A stretch of 64,000 nucleotides of DNA from Pycnopodia helianthoides. Its lineage: Eukaryota > Echinodermata > Asteroidea > Forcipulatida > Asteriidae. The stretch spans positions 6,868,700-6,932,699 of the forward strand of contig CM063245.1 in assembly GCA_032158295.1 (NCBI GenBank), read 5' to 3'. Within the stretch, counting starts at the first letter, position 1. Each line of letters opens with the position of its first letter. Below the pieces are notes generated by a model. It was not told the origin of the DNA and did no database searches. It saw nothing but the letters and a program-made list of their open reading frames with translations. Below are positions 52,477 through 64,000 of this stretch, piece after piece. The position numbers and the translations under genes were made by a program.

Positions 52477-52577
52477 ACATTGCAAAGAACTGAAGCTGGT
52501 TTTACACACAAACATTGCAAAGAACTGAAGCTGGTTTCTACACACAAACATTGCAAAGAACTGAAGCTGGTTTCTAC
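52477..52577. repeat. 36-bp tandem repeat, about 2.8 copies
   Basis: The unit 'cattgcaaagaactgaagct' plus 'ggtttctacacacaaa' occurs three times. The first copy lacks one base. The frame across it (52480-52674) shows the repeat HKHCKELKLVST and is not a gene. Confidence 0.9.
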
Positions 52578-55500
52578 AGTTTTGGATTGTATACAGGATG
52601 GATTTATTTACAGGCATTGTGACCATTATATTCAATACATATTCAATTCAATAATCCATTCTATATACTATTGAAGTACATACACACACAAATTTATGCA
52701 AAACTTGGATTTTAATACATTAACAAAATAATTTGTAGCATAGAAAAGTTGAATTGTGCCAATTGATAAACCCTAATCTTCCAAAATCATTTCTAATTTC
52801 AGCACATCTTGAAACTCCAACTTGTTCAATTGCTGATACCAGCTTACATATCAAAACAGGAAGAAGAAAATACATAGTCACTTAAAAATCAAGATATAAT
52901 TGTTTACTAGTCTTGGCAAACTTCCGTTGACAAATTACCCATGCATGGTGCCTTGTAGTTGTGGTATTTTAATTTAGGTGAAAAGAATGAGATTGCAGTA
53001 CGTTCATAAAAACACTTCTGGAAAAAATGTCATTTCTTGTCCTGGAAAAGAGTTTGAGCGAAAGTGTATGAACCCGGGCTATAACAATGTATAGCTTGAT
53101 ATACATGGAGGGACATGGTGAAGAGATTTGGCAGTACAAGTAACGCTTTAGACAAGACAAACCCACTCAGGGTGCCCGGAGTTGTTGTTAAGATGAGTTG
53201 AACCCACAGGAGGGAACAACATATCAGATGATATCAGACAAACTTGATAAAGTACAGCTACACCTAATCCATATTCAAAACTGCTTGACCATAATTGGCA
53301 TAGTTTAGTTGATGGTTTAACATCTGAAGTGATACTTGAACATCCATTATTCTGAACCAATTCAAACCAAGATAGGGACCTCAATGGTGCATTTTGGTTA
53401 ACAAAGTTACATGTAAACTGTGTGTACAACAAAGTAGGGCTTTGACATCAACTTGTCAGAGTCATCCCACATTCTTTCTTTGTCTGCAAAAATAACCTTG
53501 GTTGCATTTTTTATTTTACCCTAAATATATGTGAAACAAAATATTCCTCCTTTTAATATTTCTTTTATCATGAACAAGGTATTTCATTATGTATTTATTT
53601 TTTTAGTTAATTTTTTCTTCTCCATTATTCACATTAATAGTTCTGCTGACCTGTACTGGTTGTACTATGTTTTAACTTTGATTTAATGAAAATATTGATT
53701 ATTTGAAAACACCATCCCATAATTGTAATATAATGAAATGATGATCATGTCCAGATGAAGATGCAGTTGGCAGTTGGTAATTTGTGTTGTATGTCGCTGG
53801 CTATTGTCTATGACCTGGACCCCATACCCTGTGCCATTATAGCACTGGCTACCTGACTATTACTCCCATGTCAATTGATGTTGGCAACATCCAATAAGAC
53901 TGAGGATGAACAGACAACCCTCTGGATCTCCCTACCTGAAGGCTGTTGAGTCAAGTAGCCCAAAGCATGATGGGAGGTAGGCCCACATCATGGTCATCAT
54001 CATCATCATAACTGATATCCAATTTCATTGGGTCTTGTGGCTGAGACAGCTGCAACAACTGAAGGCAGCGTGCCGCTTGTTATCGCCCTTTGACTATTAT
54101 GGGATAGCAATAATTGCTGGCCCCTTGCACTGCCTTGCATTCCATAAGATGACATCCACAAATCACTCTAAGGTACATGCTTGTCTATTCTCCAATCTGA
54201 TTGGCTCATACTAGACCTGTTGATGGGTAGTTTTTCAATATGCATGTCACTGCTGACTCAGTCTAGTTTCTGATTGGTCAAGCCAATGATGTATTTGCAT
54301 ATGATGCCAAATGCTGATACAGCATGAAGCTGGTCTTGTGGCTTGGCACACTTCAAACATTATGAGAGGTAATACTGAATGCTACCTGTCATGTTACATC
54401 CAATCAACTGGCTTATTTCAATTATAGACCTGATGCCCAATGCAAGGGTCAATCTAATCTTATTTGGGAACCCAAAAAATCTAATAAATTCAGATATTTA
54501 GGCCTGAGGAATAGGTGCTATGGGCAGTATCTGAATCCTGTTGAACCATAGAGGGTTGAACTACGTGACATATAAGTATGTACAGCAAAGCCAATAAATT
54601 CAACCATTATGGACGTTTGTTTTTTACGATGTAAAAACAATTCGTCAAAATCAAAGTCCTATGTCTTGAATACAAATGTGAATGAAACATATGCCTTAAC
54701 TTTAGCACAGAGCTTATGGCATGTCTCCTTAATCAAGTCTGACATTATTCCATTAACTACAAATCTCCAATAATTGAAGCATTTATTTAATTATTTAAGC
54801 AAATTAACACTGTCCAAAAGACAAAGCCCAAGAGAGGTCCGTGATTAGGCCTTGATGGCTCTAACATCTGATGGTTTGTACTAGCTTTCCACTAGGTCTT
54901 GTAATTCATTGAAATGAAGGGATGTTTAAAATAAGTTCTAGTAGAGATTTACGATAGCATAACAGCATCCTGACAAACCATTGTGCAAGCTATTTCTTGC
55001 ATGACATTCATGCACCTATTTTTAATCTTGACTTCACCTGTTTATACTGTGTTTTACTGTAGTATTTACTCAATACACATTCGCACAGTGTTAACACAGC
55101 TTACAATGCTTTGATTTAATTTCTCACAACGAAACACAAATGAGTCTAATTAGTACAGACTATTACAGCAACTAACTAATTAATATTTGAGAGTGACCGG
55201 GTTATCATGGTACAGTTGACCTGGAAGCCTGACCGTTGTATTGATGGCAAACATTTGTGGTATCAGAATGTAGCTCGGTGCTGGTTGCCCCTCTAGGGGA
55301 AGCCCTCTAGGGTGCAACTGGCCCAGCTTCACCCCATCGGGAGGTCCTCTGCTTGTTCCCGTTACTTGATCTCACCTCCCATTACACACACAGCAATACA
55401 ACTCAAGCTTTTCATTTGGTTGAATTAGATCCAATTGAGCAGCCTTGCATCAGTGAATGTCATACTCATGAGGACATGGTTCTTTATGCAGCGTATCAAA

Positions 55501-56472
55501 TCTGAGGTCTCCTCGGGTTCGGGAGGATTGTTTCATAGATCACACTTGGAATGGTATCACATTTGGAGCATGGATTATGAGTAATTCAAAGTGCCCCCTT
55601 TGCTGAACAACGTATTTATGGGGGGTGTTGGTTGAGGGTGGTAAAAATGTGATGTGTTTCCTTTTTTTATGGAGCGTCAGAATAATTTGAGTTAATAAAG
55701 AGATAAGTTAGACACAAGTGGGATGGATTATAGAGCCTGAAATATCCTTGCATTACTCTTGGTTGTACCCAGGAGGTATAGCAACACTGCACCAAACTGA
55801 GTCCATGGTCATTTTTACACTGCAGGAATGTAGTTTTTATGCTGTTGAATTTGAGAGGCTTGGGGATAGTGATGCATGCCACACTGTCTAGTCTTTAACA
55901 CACTGTGAAGATAAATTGTTGACTTTTTGCATGTAGTGAATATGAAGGAACCTTTTAAATTCATCATGATCTGTTTTGCCAGTGTAGTCCAGTGCCAAAT
56001 ACACAATTCATTTTCAGTCAATGGTTGAAAACTGACAAAATGCTGAACATGCCATTCCTATCAGCAGATAGAAATGCAACCTGTAGTAAGATAGTCTCCA
56101 TGAAACGTACAGCTATTCCTACTAGATTGTATCATATAGGTCAAGCTATCACAAGGCTTGGAGGTACAGGGCTACATTAACCCATTGCATGATGCGGAAT
56201 GAACTTCCACTTCATCTGCGTCCACCATTTCCCTCATTTTGGGAGTCAATTCATTTACTTACATTTTGATTCCCCAAATGGCAGACAGGATAGGTGCGTG
56301 TAAGTGCGCTGCGCATTGTGAAATGAGTCAATGGGGCTTGGAGGAAAAACTTGTGTCTGAGTGGTACAGTTACGTGTACATGATAGGACTTGGAGAAGAA
56401 ACAATTTGTTATTTAGAAGAACATGGAAGCATGGAGTATTGAGGAAGCACTGTGATAGGTTGCAATGTGATG

Positions 56473-56655
56473 TCAATTGGCCATCTTTACGGGCATTTTT
56501 AAACACACAGTCACGCATTTCGTGTGAGAACGACATGTAGCACGCGTGCATTTCACGATTGGTTAGTGAACAATGCGGCTTCGTTAATAATTTGAGCACT
56601 TGACGCGTCTTCAAGCCAAAATGCAACTTGCCTGTAAAGATGGCGTCTATTGGGA
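56473..56655. mobile_element. MITE-like element ('gccatctttac' terminal repeats)
   Basis: 'caattggccatctttacggg' plus 'ca' (56474-56495) is mirrored by 'tgcctgtaaagatggcgtct' plus 'attggg' at the right end (to 56654). The interior is relatively rich in CpG ('cacgcatttcg', 'gcacgcgtgc', 'gacgcgtc'), unlike the flanks. There is no coding capacity. Confidence 0.7.
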
Positions 56656-57826
56656 ACTATTTTTAGTGGACTGGTATGTCTGTATAGAGTAATGGAAGAA
56701 GGCCTTGTACCATCATAAATACTACATAGAATAATGACTGTAGGTCAGTCCAATATTATCCTGTATGATCTGGTCACAATTGTGTAGTGATTAATTAACA
56801 AATGCCCCCTCCCATCATCTAATCATGCCTGATTTGTTGTCATGGTTATCAGTTGGAAACTGAAGGATCAAGTTGAGTTGTCATGATTTAGATTGTTGTG
56901 TAGCTATTAAGGGTCAGTCTATAATCAGCCTGTAGTCAGCTGACCTGTGCATAGTACCAGCTACCTCCATGGATACTCTACTCCTTCAACTCAATGCATT
57001 TTCAAAAATAGAAATATGATAGGCCAGATAGACCTACTTTTGTTCTAGTCGTTTTCTATGTTTTTTGTGTTGTGAAATGTGCTACAAATGGTCCTCAACA
57101 AAAGGTTGAAAAAAAGACCCAAAACTATTGTGTACATAAGAATTTGTATTTGCTTCATGTTTGGAGATAACTGTGGAATCCTGCTGCATGCAATTATTCT
57201 TTGTTATGAACCCCATGGTGGCCAGGGGCCAGACAACACACAAACTTAAGCTTTTACACCAAACTTCTACTAGGAGAAATAACCAAAATACATTCCTGCC
57301 TTATAAATATCCCTGTCCTCTCATTATTGGTTTAAAGTTCCCACTGTGAAACTTCTAATGAGGTCTTCCCACGCTTTGCCTTATATGCTTCAGAAAAAAT
57401 ACATGAATTTCACACAGATATCAATTTTTCCACTTTGGTGTTGTAATACTCCCAGCATGACACCTGAAATTCACCTTTCTTGCTCAAATGTCAACTGGTT
57501 GGTTGTACATGGCATTGTGTACTTGGAGTTATTATAGCAGACCTGGTGTAGTTCACAGGGTAGAACAATCGGCTGCCAAGTTTCTTTGTTAGACACCATA
57601 GTGTAGAGGATAGTACAGTGTGTACATCCCACAGCTCTTGAGTAGTGGTATTGACACTGTGTGCTTCTAACAAGTCAACTTGGGTATTGGTGAGCATGGA
57701 TTAATGCACATGTTATGGTTAATATTCATACAGGTAAGTGTGCATCGATTGAGGTCTGCAAGCATGCATGTACTGTTGCATCTTACAATACTTAAAATTA
57801 TTTGCATTTGTTTGTTTTCTCTACAG

Positions 57827-57892
57827 TACTAGCTCTGCGACTCAAGCTAAGGCGGCCAAGAGAGGAACTAGTCAGCCAAGGAATTATGCCTC
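57827..57892 (+). CDS. MRTF: MRTF RPEL1 exon (actin-binding motif)
   Basis: The 66-nt exon lies between 'ttgttttctctacag' and the donor gtaagt at 57893. With the phase-1 base from the upstream exon it encodes LALRLKLRRPREELVSQGIM plus the first base of a proline codon. RPREELVSQGIMP is the RPEL consensus (Arg-Pro-x-x-x-Glu-Leu, then Gly-Ile-x-Pro) and is close to the first RPEL of vertebrate MRTF-A/B. RPEL motifs bind G-actin. In this family, binding hides a nuclear import signal and keeps the protein cytoplasmic until actin polymerises, after which it co-activates SRF. Spliced to the 8461 exon the split codon is GTA (Val, as in vertebrate proteins). Spliced to the 42433 exon it is TTA (Leu). 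Confidence 0.93.
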
Positions 57893-59319
57893 GTAAGTAC
57901 ACTCAGCTTCTTACTTTAGATTCATCCACAAATCACTACAGGATGTTTACTCTTGACAGCCTTACCCCTTCCATCATTTGTTGACAATTATTAGAAGTTG
58001 TATTAACTTGGATGGATGACTGGCCTAATTAGTAGTGCTAATATCTTATTTGCCCTTTAAATTCAATCCAGAATTTATATGAGATGGGCATGAATAGAAG
58101 TTGCATTCTCAACTTCTGATCATGCAGAAATCCTCAATATGTTATTACAAGTGATCTGTGATCAAGTTTTTTACTACAGCTTCAAGGTCAAGAAAACAAA
58201 ATTACGCCATTCATAATTGTTGCCCTTGCTCATTATTATCAGTTGAAGAGATAAAAATAACTGCAGCCATATGGGACAAAAAAAATCTAGACTGTATATA
58301 ATGTGTAGTTGAGTAGGATATGAAAGTTAGGGGTTTATTACTGGCAAGTCTGTTGTGGCAACATAACCACATCTGACGTAGTACATACCATGCATACCAC
58401 AGTCCTGGGCTCTAGCATGAGATGCCTTACTGCTGATACTGCCTCCTGGCCATCATCCATTTTGTCTTCTCTTGATGGGAATAGAAATAGGATAGCATTG
58501 TAAAGCATTGATAGTCTCCAACTTGACGTCATTAGACAGATAACAACAGCATACTTCCACTAGCTATGAACCTCAGCGCATCCATTCCAACCTAGCCAAT
58601 CAAACGCACTACCCATGATGTCATAGTCTATATATAACCATTTGCTAATGTACAGCTACTGTTGACAGTGTTATTTAATAACCTCAAAGAATCTTCTTGG
58701 TCTTTTACAACCACTAAAGATTAAGACAAACAGTTGTCACCAGAAAGTTCTTCAAATACCAGAAAGATGAATATAGTCTTGCTCATTCTGCAGTCCCTCA
58801 CATATACCCAGGCCCCCATTATAGCATGTGTGGATGTGTAGTCCAGTAGGTAGTTATATGTAGTATGTGGTGTGGGTTGTAAGTATGCACATTCTAAATG
58901 TGATAATATGACTATTCATTCCAAATGGTTCATCACTAAGGATCATTGATAGAGTATGATGGATTGATGTAGTCTGATGAATCCATAATGGATATCACTA
59001 TATCACTTCACATGCAACTTGCTGAATCGTGTAAGTGTTTGGTACTTAGTGTTGCCCTGCCTCACTTGCACAAATTACCCTCAGTATCTAGGAATGTCTC
59101 CTTTCTCTCAAACGTTTGTCCCAAATCAAGCATTTTTTGATCTACAACATTGTGAAGAGGAACCTTGTCTCCACCGTGTATTGTTAGTGCATTCATGGAT
59201 GGCATTACTATACTCTAGTGTTTGGGTACCTGACCAAAATGTATAATCACACAAGTACATCAAGTGACCACAGAATTTCTGTATGGAATAATGAAAGTGG
59301 ATATTGTTCTTATTTTCAG
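57893..59319 (+). other. Intron 3 of the MRTF-like gene
   Basis: This is a 1427-nt intron with donor gtaagt and acceptor 'ttgttcttattttcag'. It has no repeat of note and no conserved frame. The frames at 58338-58532 and 59019-59246 have no features. Confidence 0.85.
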
Positions 59320-59375
59320 CTTTAAAAGCTTCACCAGGATTCCATGAGCAGCGACAAAGACTAGAGAGAGCAAAG
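59320..59375 (+). CDS. MRTF: MRTF exon after RPEL1 (linker with FHEQRQRLERAK)
   Basis: The 56-nt exon completes the split proline codon and encodes PLKASPGFHEQRQRLERAK, ending in phase 0 at the donor gtaaca (59376). The string after GIMP is almost the vertebrate MRTF sequence (PLK..P..FHEQR..LERA), which is diagnostic of the family and fixes gene, strand and frame. The next exon, expected to encode the second RPEL, is not found before 64000. Confidence 0.93.
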
Positions 59376-62300
59376 GTAACACTTGCATGGTTGATTTACT
59401 AGTAAGATTCATGATTGTCACAATACCAGTCAGGGCAGCTGTGGCCATGTTCAAACTCTCCATACTTGACATTTAACCATCAAGTAGAACTTCATGTTAT
59501 ACAGCAGTACTGTATTGTACATTTGTACAAAAAGAGATGAAATTGACTTCAATCCATCCAATTCCATGTCAGTCATTTTTACCCCTTTTGTCATGTGAAG
59601 ATATGTTGTCCTGAAGCAGTATGGTGACATAGCAGTGACATGCAAGCAGCTTGTTGTAATGTAGAGATATTGATTTATATCAGTCACTCCAAAATAGTCT
59701 CAACACATAATGTACCAAACTAAAAACACAGATCATATATTATTATGTTCTGGGAGCACTATTTTCCCCCATTTGTCTATTGTAAGATTTAGTTCTACCA
59801 AGAAGATACAATAATTGGGTTTTGCTTGAATCAATTGGAAGATGATTTTTGTCTTCAAAGTTGTGTTGAGAATGAGTGTGAATGGAGAAGTTGTTTCTAC
59901 GTGTATCTATTCCACACACAATGTGCATAGTGCAGGCAATGTGCTGGACCTCCACACACTGTGCATAGTGCAGGCAATGTGCTGGACCTCCACACACTGT
60001 GCATAGTGCAGGCAATGTGCTGGACCTCCACACACTGTGCATAGTGCAGGGAATGTGCTGGACCTCCACCACACTGTGCATAGTGCAGGCAATGTGCTGG
60101 ACCTCCACACACTGTGCATAGTGCAGGCAATGTGCTGGACCTCCACACACTGTGCATAGTGCAGGCAATGTGCTGGACCTCCAGCCTAGAGTACTTTATA
60201 ACGGTACTTTACTTCCTCATTGTAGTTTCTATGAAGTCTCTGTCATGTCATTACCACATGCTCTACTTCAGCTTTAAAAATCAGTGCATCATTTCTACCA
60301 AACAGCAGTCTTTGAAATAACCAGTTATCAGATATTCTGGTCAATTTTCCAGCCAAATTTGTTCAATTTGTATTAATTTGCCAGCAACTTCAGCATACCA
60401 CCTGAAATTGATATGTGTGCCTGAGTACATGAGGCTACATTCCTGTTTCCTGAGTGGAAGTAAACTTGAATGTGTTATTCGAGAGTAAATGGCAACATTT
60501 CCCTTGTTAAATCATGAAAACTTGCTTGGTATGTCATGCTCACTTGATGTTAAATGGACTGAACATTGATGACTGACATTAATGTCTGTTTCTAACATTC
60601 CTAAATCTCAAAGGTATACTGTACCACTGAATCTCAATGCTTTCATAAACTACAACCCATTTCTAGCAATACTTGATTCAAAGGGAAAGTGCACACCTTC
60701 CTATGTACATCATACACTTGTCTAATAATCAGAGAAAGTCAAAACAGTAAATGCTGAGGCCAACTTTTTGTCTACTGTTTCTGAAAAAGTAGCAAAAAGG
60801 CTCTGTTCTTGTGTATATACAGTTGAAATGGACCAGCAACCATTTAACCTTCACTAAGTCACCCATCGTTTCGTGTTTTTGAATGCTTAGGACTAATTAG
60901 ATATGTTAATTGAGTACAAGAATATTTGGTACCATCGCTCCCTTTCATCCAAGTAAGACAATAGGTAATAATTAGCATCATTCTCTTCCCCAATATGATG
61001 TGTGCATTGTATGTACCCTAAAACTGTTGCAACTTGAACTACTGAGGAGTCTATCATGTGGGAAATAGATTATACTAATGGGACTGGAACCAGACTGAAA
61101 TGGTCTCCATACTGCCATTTGGATGATGAGGAAGGGTTGGAGATGTTTATCTTGCCATTTCATACATGTTTATATCAAGCAGCATATCAAGAACAGCATG
61201 TGACAGCAGTAGAAGCCCAAACATCATGACAGTTAATTTATAATCGTTAGTATGGACACCATAAATCTTGCATTAGATTTAGAATTGCAATTGTAAACTG
61301 TTATTGTCTTAGTACAGCACACTGGTGTTCTTATAGCTTCTTAATGCATCCCTTTGTGGTGTCATTTGAGCTTGAATATAATTGGGACTGTGAAGTTTCC
61401 TATGATGACCCATGCATTGTGGTTTTTTTTTATTTAGTCTGAGGTCAAGGTTGATATGATTGGAATGATTCAACATGTCATTATTGTCTCATTAAGAACT
61501 GCTCAAGTCCATCTCAATTCCAATCTGATACCATTGAAGGTCATACACTAAGGCTAACTGTCTTCACGTAGTTTGGGTTGCTTGATGTTGTCTAGATCTG
61601 TACCACCACTGGGGATATTCCTGTAGGGTATGTTGTACATCAATGGGTATTTGTTTCACACAAGAACCATTTGAGATGCAATGAGCCGTGTGATTACACT
61701 AGAGACATAGCTACATGTTGATGATTGCTGGGCTAGTGGAAATCACTCAACTCAACCATGGACACCCAATCTAAAAACCTATATCAATCTAGCTAGGGAT
61801 CAAATGAGAGACTGTAAGCTCATGGGTAAAGCATTGCTGGTGTCTGAAGATTAACTTACTTCAACAAATCAGCTAGTATGCTCTCTTTATTATAAGATAT
61901 TCAAACCACCATGAGTATTCCATATTCTGAGCACCCTTGGTGCTCTTTTGTTAGGATGTGATATGAGCTTGTCATATAAATCAATAGTGTCTTGAAATGG
62001 GTATTGTAGATTCCTTCAACTGGACCTGAGAAGTAGATTAGGTTACACATAGGAAACAGTAGCTGTGTCTTGACGTACATAGACACTGATTGATAAATGT
62101 CACCACTGCCATCACCAGCCATGGAATTCACCAACAAATTGGACACTTCTGGCCAAACCTGTAGAAAGAATCCACCCAAACCAACCAGGGAAAGCCAAAT
62201 ACCAGTCCTGTCTCAAACCAAGTGTCTAAGAATTAGAGTACAATTTTGAAACCCCTGACCCTATGAAATTCATTTTCTTCGATAATTTGGATTTTCATTT

Positions 62301-64000
62301 TCATCTAATCTTACCACTGCATTACTTCCAAATTTGAGAAAGAATGTCACTTCATAGCAAAACTATGAAATTGTTGAGGTGCATTGTTGAAGAAAAATCA
62401 CACAATGCTAGTTTGAGTGGCAATCAGTTGTTAAACTGTATAATTCATTAATTAATGCACTGTGTACAATAATTGAGTAATATAGGTGGCTGGTCCCAAT
62501 ATTCTAGTCTGTTTACTTTACACTAAAGCAATAAAGGACTTCCAGCAGTGGCTTACAGTGATAAAGAACCAACCTGTCCATGTGTTTTTGACAATGTTTA
62601 TCGCTATTTAGTTCCAGTTTGTTATGTTACCGTTGTCCAAGGCAAAAAACAGACTTGTGGCCGTTGCCCACAACTTCCTAACCCTAAGGACATTGTCAGA
62701 CAGCATTCTTACAGGGCTCATTGTTTATATGTCCTTGTTCAGTTTCTTTATATGATTGAGAAATAATCATTGGATGTGATCAGATTAGACTTGATTTTAT
62801 GAGATGCAATCAATGCCTTGGGCTCTTATAGTCCCATAACATCCTCTTCTAGGAGGGAATCCAAACTTCCTTACCCAAATAAAATGCACATCCAGTATTG
62901 TCTTTTCAAATAGAGATTAACATTGCCTTTGCTTTGGTTATTTAATGCAATCTTGGAGCGAGTCAAAAATACATAACAAAACTAAATCACTTTGTGAATC
63001 AAGCTTTTTGTGGTTAAGAAATTTTAACATTTCATTTTGTTTAAATGTAGGCCTATTTACTTTTTGGGGGGAGGGGTTTATGTGGTAAATTTCAGTTGAT
63101 ACAATTTCATTTAAACCTCCATACTTTCTCTACCTCTGACACTGAAACTAATTGTGTGAGTGTTTCATTCAGTGTTAAGTTACAGCCTGTGAATTTAAGC
63201 AACTATGATGAATGTTAAAGGACTAACTGGTTTAACTTGTAAGAAAAGGGTAATAGTGCTTAGTTTGGGACTTAATTTAATCCCAGTCAATTGAAGTGCA
63301 TCACAAGTAAGAATAAGAAGTATATAGACATTGAGGTATTGCATGGTGGAGTATAGATACTCTGCTTGTGGTAACACCATGTAATAATATTGACTGTGCC
63401 ATTAGATTGTTCTCAGAAGAACATGTACTCTTACTTAATCTACTGCCCAGGAGTAGATTGGGAAAATTAATTCAGTCATAACTGTTAATAATGGAGATTG
63501 AGACCGTTAATAACTTCAGAATGAGTTAGGAACATTACATTTGGCCCAGGTTTCTTTAAAAAGCAGTACTGTACTTTATCTCTAAAGAATGTTTGAAATG
63601 AAAAATGAACTAGGTACCAATGAAGGTGTAGTTGAGATATCTGTTTGACAATATTGTTAGATGGCAAGTTGCCTTTAACAAGAGGGCATTGTGAGGTGAG
63701 TATATTGAGATATCATAAGGTGTTGCAGTGGATTAGATGGTCTGACGCACCCAATTATATACCACTTACTCCATGTACACCTTCAGGCATAGACTAACGC
63801 CTTAGTCTAATATTTTCATAGCTGCTGTAATGTTAGTGTATGAGCACTAACTTCCAATCTTGAGGACAACAAGCATTGATAACCACCCACATACCCTGCC
63901 TTCAATCTCACCATGTGACTACTGGGCTGTTTGTCTGCATGGGTGGGCTTAAATCACTTTCTTCATTGGCTTACAATGACTCCAAATTCAACCAATTGGA
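59376..64000 (+). other. Intron 4 (incomplete; continues past the window)
   Basis: It opens with the gtaaca donor. Apart from the 38-bp minisatellite at 59.9-60.2 kb it is plain AT-rich sequence. I looked for a frame continuing with an RPEL2-like R-P-x-x-x-E-L and saw none. The 72-codon frame at 62548-62766 has Cys residues but no recognised fold and no convincing splice sites. Confidence 0.6.
59912..60182. repeat. 38-bp minisatellite, about seven copies
   Basis: Units start with 'gtgctggacctcc' at 59941, 59979, 60017, 60055, 60094, 60132 and 60170. Spacing is 38 bp except one of 39 (an extra c after 60068). One unit has 'caggg' for 'caggc'. Copies are otherwise nearly identical, indicating recent expansion. 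The minus-strand Cys/His-rich frames (59743-60168 and two others) are translations of the array in its three phases. Confidence 0.92.

Larger units (their letters stand above)
42434..57826 (+). other. Intron 2, last part
   Basis: It runs from the gtaagt at 42434 (or from 8462 if the cassette is skipped) to the acceptor 'tttgttttctctacag' at 57826. Minisatellites at 51.8 and 52.5 kb, a T-rich low-complexity tract at 48.54-48.64 kb, T9G13 at 49773-49794 and a foldback at 56.47-56.65 kb are listed or noted. A perfect 7-bp stem ('ccataga..tctatgg', about 45180-45198) is minor. The remainder shows no gene. Frames of 60-123 codons lack motifs. Confidence 0.5.

Noticed and set aside
59743..60168. 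141-codon Cys/His-rich minus-strand frame and two shorter ones in other phases
   Set aside because: These are products of the 38-bp tandem repeat. The same peptide words appear in all three phases because 38 is not a multiple of three.
62548..62766. 72-codon frame with several Cys residues in the last intron
   Set aside because: There is no similarity to the expected RPEL2 exon, no recognised zinc-binding spacing and no convincing splice sites.

Overview
The window is non-coding-rich animal (metazoan) DNA: AT-rich, with spliceosomal introns, many short foldback (MITE-like) elements, tRNA-like SINE remnants and minisatellites. It has no bacterial gene layout. Frequent 'tacatgta' and 'taggcctac' words, together with dispersed repeats I recognise from memory (a 385-bp element with 'ggcactggacac' ends, and a SINE carrying 'gacacttgtgtc..tgagcaagac'), suggest an echinoderm, most likely a sea star. 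That assignment rests on recall, not on a search.

I can support one gene, on the + strand. It covers essentially the whole window and runs off the right end. It is a myocardin-related transcription factor (MRTF/MKL family), an actin-sensing co-activator of SRF. Supported parts are a 5'UTR exon (742-832), a large first coding exon (7350-8461, ATG at 7421) encoding a Pro-rich then Gln-rich N-terminus, and two small exons (57827-57892 and 59320-59375) that together encode the first RPEL actin-binding motif and the start of the linker after it. All junctions have GT/AG sites and matching phases. The rest of the protein (further RPEL motifs, basic region, SAP, leucine zipper, activation domain) must lie beyond position 64000.

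A lysine-rich candidate exon at 42344-42433 (90 nt, phase 1 on both sides) sits inside the 49-kb intron. It would fit in frame as a cassette exon, or as an alternative first exon starting at the ATG at 42349. It would place a nuclear-localisation-like basic cluster directly before RPEL1. The large coding exon carries two apparent +1 frameshifts in its CAG/CAA-rich part. They could be assembly errors, an allele or real damage.

The rest is intron. Intron 1 (833-7349) holds a SINE and a cluster of foldback elements between 4.1 and 6.9 kb. Intron 2 (8462-57826) holds foldbacks at 15.3, 16.0, 16.2 and 18.7 kb, a C-tract repeat at 14.2 kb, a 385-bp palindromic MITE at 23.9 kb with a related element beside it, related copies at 32.2 and 37.9 kb, and minisatellites at 30.6, 32.9, 36.8, 51.8 and 52.5 kb. 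The 32.2-kb copy is split by a diverged 21-bp array and a 20-bp minisatellite. Intron 3 is short (1.4 kb) and plain. The last intron has a 38-bp minisatellite at 59.9 kb. I found no second gene, rRNA, functional tRNA or CRISPR array.
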